From: Aquamicrobium sp.
GTDB taxonomy: Bacteria > Pseudomonadota > Alphaproteobacteria > Rhizobiales > Rhizobiaceae
Length of the DNA stretch: 64,000 bases
Direction: 5' to 3'
Assembly (NCBI GenBank): GCA_019739225.1
Contig: JAHHDT010000001.1
Span: 992,001 to 1,056,000 of the forward strand
Shown: piece by piece, positions 35,665-45,824 of the stretch
How the letters are laid out: every line of letters begins with the position of its first letter
How positions within the stretch are numbered: the stretch's first letter is position 1
Made by a program: the position numbers and the translations under genes
The notes under the pieces: generated by a model
Told to the model about the DNA's origin: nothing
Databases searched by the model: none
The model's input: the letters and a program-made list of their open reading frames with translations, nothing else

Positions 35665-36699
35665 ATGTTGCTCAATCGACGATCCATGCTGTTCACCGCC
35701 GCGCTGGCGACCTCGGTCCAGTTCGGCGGTCTCGGCTTTGCCTTTGCCGATACGACGCTGCTCAACGTATCCTACGATCCAACGCGCGAACTGTATCGCG
35801 AGTTCAACGAAGCCTTCGCCGCGCACTGGAAGGCGCAGACCGGGGAGACGGTCACCATCCAGACCTCGCATGGCGGTTCCGGCAAGCAGGCCCGCGCCGT
35901 GATCGATGGCCTCGACGCGGATGTCGTCACGCTGGCGCTCGAAGCCGATATCGACGCGATCGCCAAGAACTCCGGCAAGATCCCCGCCGACTGGCGCGGG
36001 CGGCTGGAGAACAACAATGCGCCCTACACCTCGACGATCGTGTTCCTGGTCCGCAAGGGCAATCCCAAGGGCATCAAGGACTGGGGCGACCTCCTGAAGG
36101 ACGACGTGCAGGTGATCACGCCGAACCCCAAGACGTCCGGCGGCGCGCGTTGGAATTATCTAGCCGCCTGGGCATGGGCCAACGAGGCGTTCGGCGGCAA
36201 CGAAGAGAAGATCAAGGGCTACATCGCCGAACTCTACAAACGGGTTCCGGTGCTCGACACGGGCGCGCGCGGCTCCCTGACCACATTTGCACAGAGACAG
36301 ATCGGGGATGTGCTGCTGGCCTGGGAGAACGAGGCCTATCTGGCGGGCGCCGAGTTCGGCGACGACCAGTTCGACATCGTGGTCCCGCCGTCGTCGATCC
36401 TGGCCGAACCGCCGGTGGCGCTCGTCGACGGCAATGTCGACGCCAAGGGCACGCGCGAGGTGGCCCAGGCCTATCTCGAATATCTCTACTCGGAGGAGGG
36501 CCAGCGGCTGGCGGCCAGGCACTTCTACCGCCCGGCCAAGCGCGACCTGGTGCCCGCCGAGGAGCTCGCGGCGCTGCCAGACGTCAAGCTGATCTCTATC
36601 GACGATCCGCTGTTCGGCGGCTGGGCGAAGGCGCAGCCCTATCACTTCGGCGACGGCGGCGTGTTCGACCAGATCTATCGCCCCGCCTCGTCGAACTGA
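35665..36699 (+). CDS. sbp: sulfate ABC transporter substrate-binding protein
   Basis: 344-aa periplasmic sulfate/thiosulfate-binding protein. Signal peptide about 1-28 ([20 protein letters not shown] onward), then the signatures [41 protein letters not shown] and [17 protein letters not shown] that wrap the oxyanion. The track starts at a TTG (35641); ATG 35665 has GGAGG 5 nt upstream. First gene of sbp-cysT-cysW-cysA. Confidence 0.96.
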   Translation: MLLNRRSMLFTAALATSVQFGGLGFAFADTTLLNVSYDPTRELYREFNEAFAAHWKAQTGETVTIQTSHGGSGKQARAVIDGLDADVVTLALEADIDAIAKNSGKIPADWRGRLENNNAPYTSTIVFLVRKGNPKGIKDWGDLLKDDVQVITPNPKTSGGARWNYLAAWAWANEAFGGNEEKIKGYIAELYKRVPVLDTGARGSLTTFAQRQIGDVLLAWENEAYLAGAEFGDDQFDIVVPPSSILAEPPVALVDGNVDAKGTREVAQAYLEYLYSEEGQRLAARHFYRPAKRDLVPAEELAALPDVKLISIDDPLFGGWAKAQPYHFGDGGVFDQIYRPASSN

Positions 36700-36709
36700 G
36701 GACAGCATC

Positions 36710-37570
36710 ATGACCACCCTCGCAGCGGCGAAGGGGTGGCAGTTCAGGAGGCCGAGCGTCATTCCAGGCTTCGGGCTGACGCTCGGCTTCACGATCGCCT
36801 ACCTCACGCTGATCATCCTCATCCCTCTGTCCGGCGTTGCATGGCGCACGACGGAACTTGGCTGGGCCGAGTTCTGGGCGATCGCAACCGATGAGCGCAC
36901 CCTGAAGGCGCTGCGGATTTCCTTCGGCGCCTCCCTGATCGCGGCGATCATCAACGTGGTGTTCGGCACGCTCGTGGCCTGGGTGCTGGTGCGCTACCGC
37001 TTTCCCGGACGCCGCATCGTCGATGCCGCCGTCGACCTGCCTTTCGCCTTGCCCACGGCGGTCGCAGGCATCGCGCTTGCCTCGATCTATGCGCCGAACG
37101 GCTGGATCGGCCAGCTTCTGACGCCCCTCGGCATCAAGGCGGCATTCACCCCCCTCGGCATTGTCATCGCTCTGGTCTTCATCGGGCTGCCCTTCGTGGT
37201 GCGCACGGTCCAGCCGGTGATGGAAGAGATCGATCGAGAGGTGGAGGAGGCTGCCGCTACGCTGGGTGCCAACCGCTTCCAGACGATCCGCCGGGTCATC
37301 CTGCCCGGTCTCGCGCCGGCGGTGTTGACGGGCTTTGCGTTGGCCTTCGCACGCGCCGTCGGCGAATATGGCTCTGTGATCTTCATTGCGGGCAACATCC
37401 CCTACGTGTCGGAGATTGCGCCGCTGCTGATCGTCATCCGGCTGGAGGAGTTCAATTATGCGGGCGCGACCGCCATCGCGGCGATCATGCTGATCATCTC
37501 CTTTTCCATGCTGTTTGCCATCAACCTGATCCAGGCCTGGAGCCGCAGGAGGTATGGCTATGGCGCTTGA
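36710..37570 (+). CDS. cysT: sulfate ABC transporter permease CysT (CysU)
   Basis: 286-aa inner-membrane permease with about six helices. Signatures VPLSGV-type start ([14 protein letters not shown]), [20 protein letters not shown] and EAA loop [24 protein letters not shown]. 10 nt after sbp; its end overlaps cysW by 11 nt. Forms the sulfate channel with CysW. Confidence 0.95.
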   Translation: MTTLAAAKGWQFRRPSVIPGFGLTLGFTIAYLTLIILIPLSGVAWRTTELGWAEFWAIATDERTLKALRISFGASLIAAIINVVFGTLVAWVLVRYRFPGRRIVDAAVDLPFALPTAVAGIALASIYAPNGWIGQLLTPLGIKAAFTPLGIVIALVFIGLPFVVRTVQPVMEEIDREVEEAAATLGANRFQTIRRVILPGLAPAVLTGFALAFARAVGEYGSVIFIAGNIPYVSEIAPLLIVIRLEEFNYAGATAIAAIMLIISFSMLFAINLIQAWSRRRYGYGA

Positions 37571-38465
37571 ACTCATGACTGACATGTCGCAAACGGTTGC
37601 GTCTCGCCCGGCAGGCACGCGCCGCTACCGACGCGCGACCACGGAAGGTCCGCTCGCCAAGGGCATCCTGATTGCGATGGCACTCGGCTTCCTGGCGCTG
37701 TTCCTTGTGTTGCCGCTGATCGCGGTCTTCATCGAGGCGTTCCGCAAGGGCGCGGGCGAATTCCTGTTCGCGCTCCGCGAGCCCGACACGCTGGCCGCCA
37801 TGCGGCTGACGTTGACCGTGGCGGCCATCGCCGTGCCGCTCAATCTCGTCTTCGGCGTGACGGCAGCCTGGGCGATCGCCAAGTTCGAGTTCAAGGGCAA
37901 GGCCTTCCTGACGACGCTGATCGACCTGCCGTTCTCGGTCTCGCCTGTCATCTCGGGCCTGGTCTACGTGCTCCTGTTCGGGGCCGGATCGGTGCTCGGA
38001 CCATGGCTGAAGTCGCACGGCATCGAGATACTGTTCGCCGTGCCGGGCATCGTGCTGGCGACGATCTTTGTCACCTTCCCCTTCGTCGCACGCGAACTGA
38101 TACCGCTAATGCAGGACCAGGGCACCGGCGACGAGGAAGCAGCGCTGTCGCTCGGTGCTTCCGGCTGGCAGACCTTCAGGCTCGTCACGCTGCCAAACAT
38201 CAAGTGGGGGCTGCTCTACGGGGTGCTGCTCTGCAACGCGCGTGCCATGGGCGAGTTCGGCGCGGTGTCCGTGGTGTCCGGTCACATTCGCGGCCTCACC
38301 AACACCATGCCTCTGCATGTCGAGATCCTCTACAACGAATACAACTTCGTCGCCGCCTTCGCCGTCTCGACGCTGCTTGCAGGTCTCGCGCTGGTGACGC
38401 TCGTCCTCAAATCCTTCCTGGAATACCGCTATGGCGACGAGATCGCCGCCGCGGCCAAGCATTAG
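37560..38465 (+). CDS. cysW: sulfate ABC transporter permease CysW
   Basis: 301-aa inner-membrane permease. Signatures [45 protein letters not shown] (EAA loop) and [19 protein letters not shown], all typical of CysW. Two ATGs lie behind CAGGAGG; 37560 has the better spacing (7 nt) and 37554 is too close. Overlaps cysT by 11 nt. Confidence 0.95.
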   Translation: MALELMTDMSQTVASRPAGTRRYRRATTEGPLAKGILIAMALGFLALFLVLPLIAVFIEAFRKGAGEFLFALREPDTLAAMRLTLTVAAIAVPLNLVFGVTAAWAIAKFEFKGKAFLTTLIDLPFSVSPVISGLVYVLLFGAGSVLGPWLKSHGIEILFAVPGIVLATIFVTFPFVARELIPLMQDQGTGDEEAALSLGASGWQTFRLVTLPNIKWGLLYGVLLCNARAMGEFGAVSVVSGHIRGLTNTMPLHVEILYNEYNFVAAFAVSTLLAGLALVTLVLKSFLEYRYGDEIAAAAKH

Positions 38466-38476
38466 GAGCGCCCGCC

Positions 38477-39601
38477 ATGGACGTCTCGATTCAATCGGTC
38501 CGCAAGGAATTCGATGGCTTCCCAGCCCTGCACGACGTGTCGCTCGACATCCGCTCGGGCGAGCTCATCGCGCTGCTCGGTCCATCCGGCTCCGGAAAGA
38601 CGACGCTGCTTCGGCTCATCGCCGGGCTGGAGCGCCCGACGGATGGGGCCGTGTTCTTCGGCGACGAGGATGCTTCGCATCGCTCGGTGCAGGAGCGGAA
38701 CGTCGGCTTCGTCTTCCAGCACTATGCCCTGTTCCGGCATATGACAGTCGCCGACAACATCGGCTTCGGGCTGAAGGTGCGGCCGGGAGCGACCCGACCG
38801 ACGAAGGCGGAGATCCGTCGCAGGGCATCGGAGCTTCTGGACCTCGTCCAGCTTTCCGGGTTGGAAAACAGGTATCCGAGCCAGCTTTCCGGCGGCCAGC
38901 GACAGCGCGTGGCGCTGGCGCGCGCGCTGGCCATCGAGCCGCGCGTACTCCTCCTCGACGAGCCGTTCGGCGCGCTCGACGCCCAGGTGCGCCGCGAACT
39001 GCGTCGCTGGTTGCGCGAGATCCACGACAGGACCGGCCATACGACTGTCTTCGTCACCCACGACCAGGAGGAAGCGCTGGAACTCGCCGACCGCGTCGTG
39101 GTGATGAGCCAGGGGCGCATCGAGCAGATCGGATCGGCCGACGAGGTCTACGATCGCCCGAACTCACCCTTCGTCTACGGCTTCATCGGCGATTCCAGCA
39201 CGCTCCCGGTGCGGGTAGAGAACGGCCAGCTCTGGCTGCAGGATCGATCCATCGGTTTGGACGCGTCTGACGTGCCGGCGGGGCCGGCGACGCTCTACTT
39301 CCGCCCGCACGACATCGAACTGCTCGAGGGTTGCGGCGGCTGCATCGCAGGCACCGTCTCCGCCAGCCGGCGTGTTGCCGGCACCAGGGGGGTGGAACTG
39401 GAGGTGGGCGGCGCGCGCGAATGCGTCGAGATCGAGCTTCCCGTCGACTTTCCCGCCGGCACGAACGGTCGGATCGCATTCCGGCCCAAGCGCTGGAAGG
39501 TGTTTCCGGAAGGGAATCAGGATAATTCCAGGCCAGTTGAGGAAGAGCGGCACATCACAGGACTCGACGAGAGCGAACTGATGCTGGCCGCGACCTTGTA
39601 G
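38477..39601 (+). CDS. cysA: sulfate ABC transporter ATP-binding protein CysA
   Basis: 374-aa ATPase energising sulfate uptake. Walker [10 protein letters not shown], signature [15 protein letters not shown], Walker [12 protein letters not shown], the CysA-typical [25 protein letters not shown], and a C-terminal TOBE-like region with [13 protein letters not shown] 38477 with TTAGGAG upstream; the longer track ORF from 38003 is a shadow of cysW. Confidence 0.95.
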   Translation: MDVSIQSVRKEFDGFPALHDVSLDIRSGELIALLGPSGSGKTTLLRLIAGLERPTDGAVFFGDEDASHRSVQERNVGFVFQHYALFRHMTVADNIGFGLKVRPGATRPTKAEIRRRASELLDLVQLSGLENRYPSQLSGGQRQRVALARALAIEPRVLLLDEPFGALDAQVRRELRRWLREIHDRTGHTTVFVTHDQEEALELADRVVVMSQGRIEQIGSADEVYDRPNSPFVYGFIGDSSTLPVRVENGQLWLQDRSIGLDASDVPAGPATLYFRPHDIELLEGCGGCIAGTVSASRRVAGTRGVELEVGGARECVEIELPVDFPAGTNGRIAFRPKRWKVFPEGNQDNSRPVEEERHITGLDESELMLAATL

Positions 39602-39654
39602 GCAGACCAGGACATGTATTTCCTCGCTGGGATCAGCAAAGGACCACGACGCAC

Positions 39655-41187
39655 TTGAGTCTCATCCGGCGCGCCGGGACGGTCGGCGGACTGACGCTGC
39701 TCAGTCGCCTGTTTGGCTTCGGGCGCGATGTCGTCATGGCAGCTATCCTCGGCGCTGGCCCTCTGGCCGACGCCTTCATGGTCGCCTTCCGCCTGCCTAA
39801 CCATTTCCGTGCCATCTTCGCGGAGGGCGCATTCAACTCCGCCTTTATCCCGACCTACGCCGCGTTGCGCCACCGCGGGGGCGAGGCAGTGGCCGCAGCA
39901 TTCCGGTCGACCATCCTGTCATGGTCGCTGGTCGCAAACGGCATTCTCCTCGTGGTCGCCCTCACAGCAACGGGCTGGGTCGTCGCGATCCTGGCACCCG
40001 GCCTGACGGATGATCCCCGGCAGTGGGAGCTGGCCGTCGCCCTGACGCGGATCACGTTCCCCTATCTCGCCTGCATGGCAGTCGTCACGCTCCTGTCCGG
40101 CGTGCTCAACGCGCATGACCGCTTTGCCGCGGCTGCCGCAGCACCCATCCTGCTCAACGTGGCCATGACAGCGGCTCTGCTGCTGGCCTTCGCATTTCCG
40201 ACGGCGGCGCATGCCGCCGCCTGGGGCGTGGTCGTGGGAGGCGTGCTGCAGGTGGTGTTTGTCGCCGCGGCCTGCGCCAAGGGCGGACTGAGGATCAGGC
40301 TGTCGCTGCCGCGCCTCGATCCGGCGGTCATGACCTTCTTCCGGCGCTTCGGCCCTGCCATCCTGGGCGCGGGCGGCGTGCAGATCGCGATGTTCGCCGA
40401 TACCATCATCGCGACTTTCCTGCCCATCGGATCGCTCTCTTACCTCTACTATGCCGACCGCCTCTACCAGCTGCCGCTGGCAGTGGTCGGCATCGCCATC
40501 GGGACCGCGCTGCTGCCGGACCTGTCCAGACGAGTCGCCGATCCGGGCGACGCCTCGGCACCCGCCGCCCTCGGCCACGCGGTTGCTGTCTGCCTGGTTG
40601 TCGGCATCCCCTGCGCCATCGGCCTGGCGTTGCTCGGCGATCTCGTGATCGAGGTGCTGTTCGCGAGAGGCGCCTTCACCCCGGCCGCGGTCGCGGGCGC
40701 GGCCGGCGCGCTCGCCGCCTATGCCATCGGCCTGCCAGCCGCCGTGTCGCTGCGAGCGCTGGTCGCCGGCTTCCACGCCCGTGGCGACACGCTCACGCCC
40801 GTCAAGGCGCTCGGCCTGTCGACGGTGGTGAACGTCGGCCTCAAGCTTTTGCTCGTCGGCCCGCTTGTCCACGCGGGCCTGGCGCTGGCCACCGCCGTCG
40901 GCGTCACCGTCTATGCCGGAATCCTTGCCTTGTGGCTCGCTCGCGGCAAGTCGATCAGGATACCGTTCGACGATAGATCGCGGATCGTGACCACAACTGC
41001 GGGAAGTTTGCTGGTATCTGCCGCCATCCTGCTGTTGCGCGCGCCGATCGAAGCGCTGTCGATGACCGATGCCCCGCAATGGCAGGCTGAGGCTACGCTC
41101 GCTGCCCTGGGCATGCTATCTATTGGCCTCTTCGCCATCGCCTTCGGTGCGGCGGAGATGTGGAACCGGAGACGCAAGCGACGATGA
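39655..41187 (+). CDS. murJ: lipid II flippase MurJ
   Basis: 510-aa MviN/MurJ protein that flips lipid II across the inner membrane for peptidoglycan synthesis. About 14 membrane helices. The N-terminal signature LIRRAGTVGGLTLLSRLFGFGRDVVMA and FRLPNHFRAIFAEGAFNSAFIPTYA carry the conserved Arg residues of the central cavity. The start is a TTG at 39655, which matches the conserved MSLxxxAxTVxGLTLLSR start of the family. It overlaps the next gene by an ATGA. Confidence 0.94.
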   Translation: MSLIRRAGTVGGLTLLSRLFGFGRDVVMAAILGAGPLADAFMVAFRLPNHFRAIFAEGAFNSAFIPTYAALRHRGGEAVAAAFRSTILSWSLVANGILLVVALTATGWVVAILAPGLTDDPRQWELAVALTRITFPYLACMAVVTLLSGVLNAHDRFAAAAAAPILLNVAMTAALLLAFAFPTAAHAAAWGVVVGGVLQVVFVAAACAKGGLRIRLSLPRLDPAVMTFFRRFGPAILGAGGVQIAMFADTIIATFLPIGSLSYLYYADRLYQLPLAVVGIAIGTALLPDLSRRVADPGDASAPAALGHAVAVCLVVGIPCAIGLALLGDLVIEVLFARGAFTPAAVAGAAGALAAYAIGLPAAVSLRALVAGFHARGDTLTPVKALGLSTVVNVGLKLLLVGPLVHAGLALATAVGVTVYAGILALWLARGKSIRIPFDDRSRIVTTTAGSLLVSAAILLLRAPIEALSMTDAPQWQAEATLAALGMLSIGLFAIAFGAAEMWNRRRKRR

Positions 41188-42917
41188 GTTTCGAGCAGGC
41201 CGCGATCCTGATCCTGCTCACCAGCATGCTCATCGTCTTCGCCCTCGATCGTTTCCGCATGGAACTGGTGGCGGTCGGCGGCCTCGGTCTGGGTGTCGCA
41301 CTCGGGCTGGTCGGACCGGCCGAAGCCTTCACCGGCTTTTCCAACCCGGCCTTCGTCACCGTCGTGGAAATCCTGCTCATCGTGCAGGTGCTTGGGCGCT
41401 CCGGCATCCTCGATCCACTGGCCAAAAGCGTCTCCTCAGTCGCCAGCACCGAGACCGGGATACTGGCAATGCTCTGCGTAGTGACGGCGAGCCTGTCGGT
41501 GTTCATGAACAACATCGGCGCGCTGGCACTGATGATCCCGGTCGTCACCAGCGTGTGCAGAGTGAACGGGATCGACAGCCGGCGGGTTCTCATGCCGGTC
41601 AGCTTCGCGGCTCTCCTGGGCGGGCTCTGCTCGGTCATCGGCACGCCCGCCAATCTTATTGTCAGCAACCAGCTTGCCGCGGCGACGGGACGTGGCTTTG
41701 CCTTCTTCGACTTCGCGTGGGTTGGAGTACCCGCGGCACTTGCCGGAATTCTCGCCCTTCTCGTCTGGCCGCGACGCGTCCTGGGTCGCGATCCTGTAGT
41801 GCGCGGACGCCTGCCACCCCAATCGCTCAGGAACGTCGTCAGCGAAGTACAGGTGCCGCTTGGCTCGCCTCTTGTCGGACTGCCCGTGGCGGAAGCGGGC
41901 TTAACGATCCATGCCATGCGGCGCGGCGGCGCCAACCTCCTTCACCAGCGGAGTGGTACCGCTATCGAACCTGGCGACGTGCTGCTCGTCGAAACCAGTC
42001 TGCCGCATCTTGAATCCTTGCTGGTGGACGCCGCAGCGTCGCTGCCGCACGTCGTGGCGGATTCCGCGGGAGCGCAGCGTGTCGAAGCCGTCATTATGCC
42101 AGAAAGCACGCTGGTCGGGTCGCGCATCGGAACGCTCGATCTGCTCCATTCTCGGGGCATCGGAGTGGTCGCGGTCGCCACACAGACTCCGCGCATTGAA
42201 GGTTCGCTTGCCGATCTGCGGCTTACGATCGGCGACGTGCTCTACCTCATCGGCGATCAGGCAGCCATCGACGAAGCGATTGACGAGGCCGACATCCTGC
42301 CGCTTTGGCCAAAGCCCGAGCGCGAGACTGCCGAAATCCGTTGGCCGCCTGCCTTCGCGTTCGCCGGCGGTATCGCACTGGCGGCGTTCGGTCTCGCGCC
42401 CCCGGAACTCGCCTTCGGCCTCGTCGTGATCGTCCTCGCCGGCCTCGGCAGCCTCAATCTCCGCAAGGGTCTGGCCGAACTGGACTGGCCGATCCTGCTT
42501 ATGCTGACGACGATGATACCGCTCGGTGAAGCGGTGCAGACGACCGGCGCGGCGACCGTGCTCGCCGGCGGCCTGATATCCGTCCTGCCCGCGGATAGTC
42601 CGCTCATCCTGGCCGTCGCAATGATGGGCATCGCCATCGTCATCACGCCTTTTGTCAACAACGCCTCGACGGCCGTGGTGCTCGGCCCCATCGCCATCGG
42701 CTTGGCGACGGCTTCGGGCGTCTCGCCCGAACTGCTGCTGATCGCGGTCGCTCTCGGCGCCTCGGTCGACTTCCTCACGCCGATCGGACACCACAACAAC
42801 ACCATCGTCATGGGGATTGCGGGCTACCGGTTCGCAGACTTCCTGAAGGCGGGATGGCCAGTGACCGTCGCCGTGATGGCCACGGCGACAATCGCGCTCT
42901 GGATATGGTGGATGTAA
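41184..42917 (+). CDS. SLC13-type anion permease with two RCK_C (TrkA-C) domains
   Basis: 577-aa membrane protein. N-terminal helices with FTGFSNPAFVTVVEILLIVQV, IGTPANLIVSNQLAAATG, then about 150 hydrophilic residues forming two TrkA-C domains (VSEVQVPLGSPLVGLPVAEAG; AVIMPESTLVGSRIGTLDL) and a second membrane half with NNASTAVVLGPIAIGLA and FLTPIGHHNNTIVMG. Such SLC13 proteins with inserted RCK_C domains transport sulfate or other anions. ATG 41184 overlaps the murJ stop as ATGA. Its place after the sulfate importer suggests a second sulfate route (inference). Confidence 0.88.
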   Translation: MSFEQAAILILLTSMLIVFALDRFRMELVAVGGLGLGVALGLVGPAEAFTGFSNPAFVTVVEILLIVQVLGRSGILDPLAKSVSSVASTETGILAMLCVVTASLSVFMNNIGALALMIPVVTSVCRVNGIDSRRVLMPVSFAALLGGLCSVIGTPANLIVSNQLAAATGRGFAFFDFAWVGVPAALAGILALLVWPRRVLGRDPVVRGRLPPQSLRNVVSEVQVPLGSPLVGLPVAEAGLTIHAMRRGGANLLHQRSGTAIEPGDVLLVETSLPHLESLLVDAAASLPHVVADSAGAQRVEAVIMPESTLVGSRIGTLDLLHSRGIGVVAVATQTPRIEGSLADLRLTIGDVLYLIGDQAAIDEAIDEADILPLWPKPERETAEIRWPPAFAFAGGIALAAFGLAPPELAFGLVVIVLAGLGSLNLRKGLAELDWPILLMLTTMIPLGEAVQTTGAATVLAGGLISVLPADSPLILAVAMMGIAIVITPFVNNASTAVVLGPIAIGLATASGVSPELLLIAVALGASVDFLTPIGHHNNTIVMGIAGYRFADFLKAGWPVTVAVMATATIALWIWWM

Positions 42918-43061
42918 CGATAGCGATTGCCTTGCAGAATTTGCGAGCCGACAATCAGCAACCGACTCCACTGTGTCACGAGCCACAGCATCGGCTCCCC
43001 GAGCTATGAAAGCTGGGCGAGCTCACGACTGCTGCGTTTATCGCCTTAGAGAAGCGGCGGC

Positions 43062-44111
43062 TCAGGTCGCCTCCAGTACCATATTGAGGGGCGTAGCCGC
43101 GGCACGGCGCACGTTCTTGAAGCCTCCGGCACGGATCACCTCGCTGAGTCGCTTCTCACCCGCCTGGGCGCCGAGTGCCAGTCCGGTTTCCTGTGCCAGC
43201 GAGGTCGGGACGCAGATCATCGTCGAGGCGGAATAGTAGAGGCGACCGACCGGGTTGACGTTGTCTTCGAGCGTGTCGCCAGCCATTGGCTCAACCACCA
43301 TCCAGGTGCCGCCTTCAGCGAGCGCCGTGCAGATGTGCGCCGCCGCGGCTTCGGGGTCACCCATGTCGTGGAGGCAGTCGAAGCAGGTGACCAGGTCGAA
43401 GCTGCCGCCTGGAAAGTCCTGCGCCCGGCCGACCTCAAACGCCACGTTTTGCACACCGTGAGCCCTGGCATGCGCGATGGCGGCAGCGATCGACGCGGGA
43501 TGGAAGTCATAGCCGGTGAAGCTCGACTTCGGGAAGGCCTGCGCCATCAGGATCGTCGACAGGCCATGTCCGCAGCCGACATCGGCGACTTTTGCACCGG
43601 CTTTCAGCTTGTCGACCACACCATCGAGTGCCGGCAGCCACTCCTGCACCAGCGCATTGACGTAGCCCGGTCTAAACAAGCGCGCCACTGCACAGAACAT
43701 GCAGCCAGCCTGTTCGCCCCACGCCACGCCCTTGCCCGTCTTGAAGGCCGCCTGAACCTTCGCCTGGTTCTCGACCATCGCCGCCGCCGTATCGAAGGCG
43801 CCGATCAGGTTGACCGGGCTATCCGGCTCGGCGAAGACATAGGCCTGTTCGGGCGTTAGCGAGAAGCGCCCACCATCCTGGCTGACGTAGCCGGAAGCGG
43901 CCTGAGCAGAGAGCCACTCACGCACGTACCGTGACGCGCAGCCAGCTTCCACCGCAATCTCGTCGGCAGTCGCCGGCCCCCTCTTCCTCAAAGCGCCGTA
44001 GAGGCCGAGTGTGTCGCCGACGCGAACCAGGGGCACGCTAAAGGCGCCACCGAGGTCGCCGAGCACGCGGCCAACAAGTTCGTTCAGCTTGGTTTCGTCG
44101 ATCTGTGTCAT
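43062..44111 (-). CDS. class I SAM-dependent methyltransferase with N-terminal winged helix
   Basis: 349-aa protein. Residues about 15-90 form a winged-helix dimerisation-type domain (GPATADEIAVEAGCASRYVREWLSAQAASGYV). The methyltransferase domain has motif I VADVGCGHGLSTI, an acidic residue in FTGYDFHP, and FDLVTCFDCLHDMGDP. ATG 44111 follows GGAGGA. Substrate unknown; it resembles small-molecule or natural-product methyltransferases. It lies 147 nt downstream of the hydrolase-LuxR gene on the same strand and may be its target. Confidence 0.85.
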   Translation of the reverse strand: MTQIDETKLNELVGRVLGDLGGAFSVPLVRVGDTLGLYGALRKRGPATADEIAVEAGCASRYVREWLSAQAASGYVSQDGGRFSLTPEQAYVFAEPDSPVNLIGAFDTAAAMVENQAKVQAAFKTGKGVAWGEQAGCMFCAVARLFRPGYVNALVQEWLPALDGVVDKLKAGAKVADVGCGHGLSTILMAQAFPKSSFTGYDFHPASIAAAIAHARAHGVQNVAFEVGRAQDFPGGSFDLVTCFDCLHDMGDPEAAAAHICTALAEGGTWMVVEPMAGDTLEDNVNPVGRLYYSASTMICVPTSLAQETGLALGAQAGEKRLSEVIRAGGFKNVRRAAATPLNMVLEAT

Positions 44112-44258
44112 GTTGTGTTCCTCCATTTCCGCGGACGGCTTCTGCCTCCGGGATCTGAAGGATGCGCGTGAAGGTGTTTGCCCGCATGAGGCGGCTGTCC
44201 CGACGAGGCCGAAACGCGACCTTGGCCCAAGGACAGATGTCCTACTCCCGCTCGTCTT

Positions 44259-45317
44259 TCAGCGTGACAACGATTTGACGATCGCCTGCGAGCGACTGTG
44301 CACGCCCAGCTTGTCGAAGATCACCGAGAGCTGATTGCGGACGGTCTTCTCGCTTTTGCCAAGACGCGCCGCGATCGTGCGGTTGTCGAGCCCTTGGACG
44401 ATCAGGTCCAGGACTGCGGTTTCGGCGAGCGTAAGGTGAGCTTCGTGGAAAGCTCGGGATTGTTGCGGTTGATCCTGTCCGAGAAACGCTGCCAGCTCGG
44501 CCTGGAACTCCACCCACGCAGGCTCGTCGGGCAAGAGGACGTGATTGTTGCTGTCTAATGGTACGAAGCGCGCCCCAGCTATGGTGGCAGCCAGTTTGCA
44601 ACCCTCGTTGAACGGCACCCGCATGTCTCCCCGGCAATGCATGATCAGTGTCGGCACCGTCAGCCTCGCAGCCAGGTCCATCACATCTATGCCTTGCATT
44701 TGCCAAAGCAATTGAGCCGCGACGTCGGCCGTCGCCGTCTGCCGCTCTAGATCGCCCCACCACCGATGCTGCTCCGGCTTGCCATCGGGTATGAACAGGT
44801 TGGTAAAGAACCGGCAGAACGCCGGATTGTCGCGGCCCCAGCCGATGCGGATGAAATTGACCAGCGTTTCGGCCTCCAGGCGCTCCGCATCGGACTGCGC
44901 GCGCGCACGCCCGCCCTGGCCGTAGGCGTTAACGAGTACCAGATGAGAGACGCGCTCCGGGTGCCTAAGCGCATATGCAATGCCCAATGCGCCCCCCTGC
45001 GACAGGCCAAGCATCACAAAGCGCGGCTCCTCGATCGTCGCTGCTACGGCCTCGAGATCGGCATGCCAGGCCTCAAGCGACAGGTCAGCTACATGGCGGT
45101 CCGACAGGCCGCAGCCGCGCGGGTCGTAGCGCACGAAGCGATTGTGCGCTGATAGCGCCTCCACCCAAGGGCGCCACACCGGACTATCCAGATCATAGTC
45201 CACATGGCTCAGCCAGTGCGCCGCCCTCAAGATCACCGGCCCTTCCCCGCACGAGGCGACCGCGATGCGCGTGCCATCGGTGGCGGTGCAGAATCCTATC
45301 GTCTGCCGCGGCTTCAT
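44259..45317 (-). CDS. alpha/beta hydrolase fused to a LuxR-type DNA-binding domain
   Basis: 352-aa fusion. Residues 1-275 are an alpha/beta hydrolase with nucleophile Ser in LGLSQGGALGIAYAL, acid Asp in CRGDMRVPF and His in DSNNHVLLPDEP, so the triad looks complete. Residues 285-352 are a LuxR HTH: TLAETAVLDLIVQGLDNRTIAARLGKSEKTVRNQLSVIFDKLG. No signal peptide. The hydrolase part may serve as a ligand-sensing domain, or the protein may hydrolyse its own inducer. No cognate operator is evident. Upstream of the methyltransferase gene. Confidence 0.9.
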   Translation of the reverse strand: MKPRQTIGFCTATDGTRIAVASCGEGPVILRAAHWLSHVDYDLDSPVWRPWVEALSAHNRFVRYDPRGCGLSDRHVADLSLEAWHADLEAVAATIEEPRFVMLGLSQGGALGIAYALRHPERVSHLVLVNAYGQGGRARAQSDAERLEAETLVNFIRIGWGRDNPAFCRFFTNLFIPDGKPEQHRWWGDLERQTATADVAAQLLWQMQGIDVMDLAARLTVPTLIMHCRGDMRVPFNEGCKLAATIAGARFVPLDSNNHVLLPDEPAWVEFQAELAAFLGQDQPQQSRAFHEAHLTLAETAVLDLIVQGLDNRTIAARLGKSEKTVRNQLSVIFDKLGVHSRSQAIVKSLSR

Positions 45318-45824
45318 CCGCCGAGATTAGCGCAGCAGCACCAGTCGCGATAGCGGAAGCAGATGCCGTCCGACCCGCGTTGCTGGATTCCTGGAAATTG
45401 TTACAAACCGGAATTCCTGCCTGGTCACCGGCAATATCAGCATTCAGGCATGGGAAAGACTGATCTCTACGGCCAACTCGCGGGCGCCAAGAGGGCGTGT
45501 GACGTAGACCTCGTCGATGTGGCCGTCGCCGCAGGTGTCGTGAAAGCCATCGGGGTCGCGCGTATAGGCCACCATCGCAGCTTCGGCGAGGCGCGGGTTG
45601 TTGACTGTATGATCGCTGGCAAAATTCAGCGTCAAATCACCATTTGCGAGGCCGTAGCGCGCGCTGGCGCTAGCGGCGTTTTTTTGCCGTCAACCGGCGA
45701 TGGTACTCCCTAGCGTTTGAATCGCTTCTCTTTGGCGGTTCAATCGCCTGCGTTTATCATCTCCCATTACTTCAATGGGTTAGCTGAATCGCTCTGGACT
45801 TGTCTCTTGCATCAATGAGCGCCG
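45318..45824. other. gap with an unassigned ORF fragment
   Basis: No intact gene. A minus-strand frame at 45444-45660 reads like protein (LANGDLTLNFASDHTVNN...DGHIDEVYVTR), faintly like the end of a LamG-type domain. Upstream the frame is broken near a run of seven T (45679-45685), so it may be a frameshifted remnant. The rest contains short repeats of a GAATCGCT/CAATCGCC type without clear meaning. Confidence 0.3.

Noticed and set aside
45661-45687. Intrinsic terminator with T7 run
   Set aside because: The preceding stem (CGCTGGCGCTAGCGGCG) pairs poorly and no gene upstream on the plus strand needs it.
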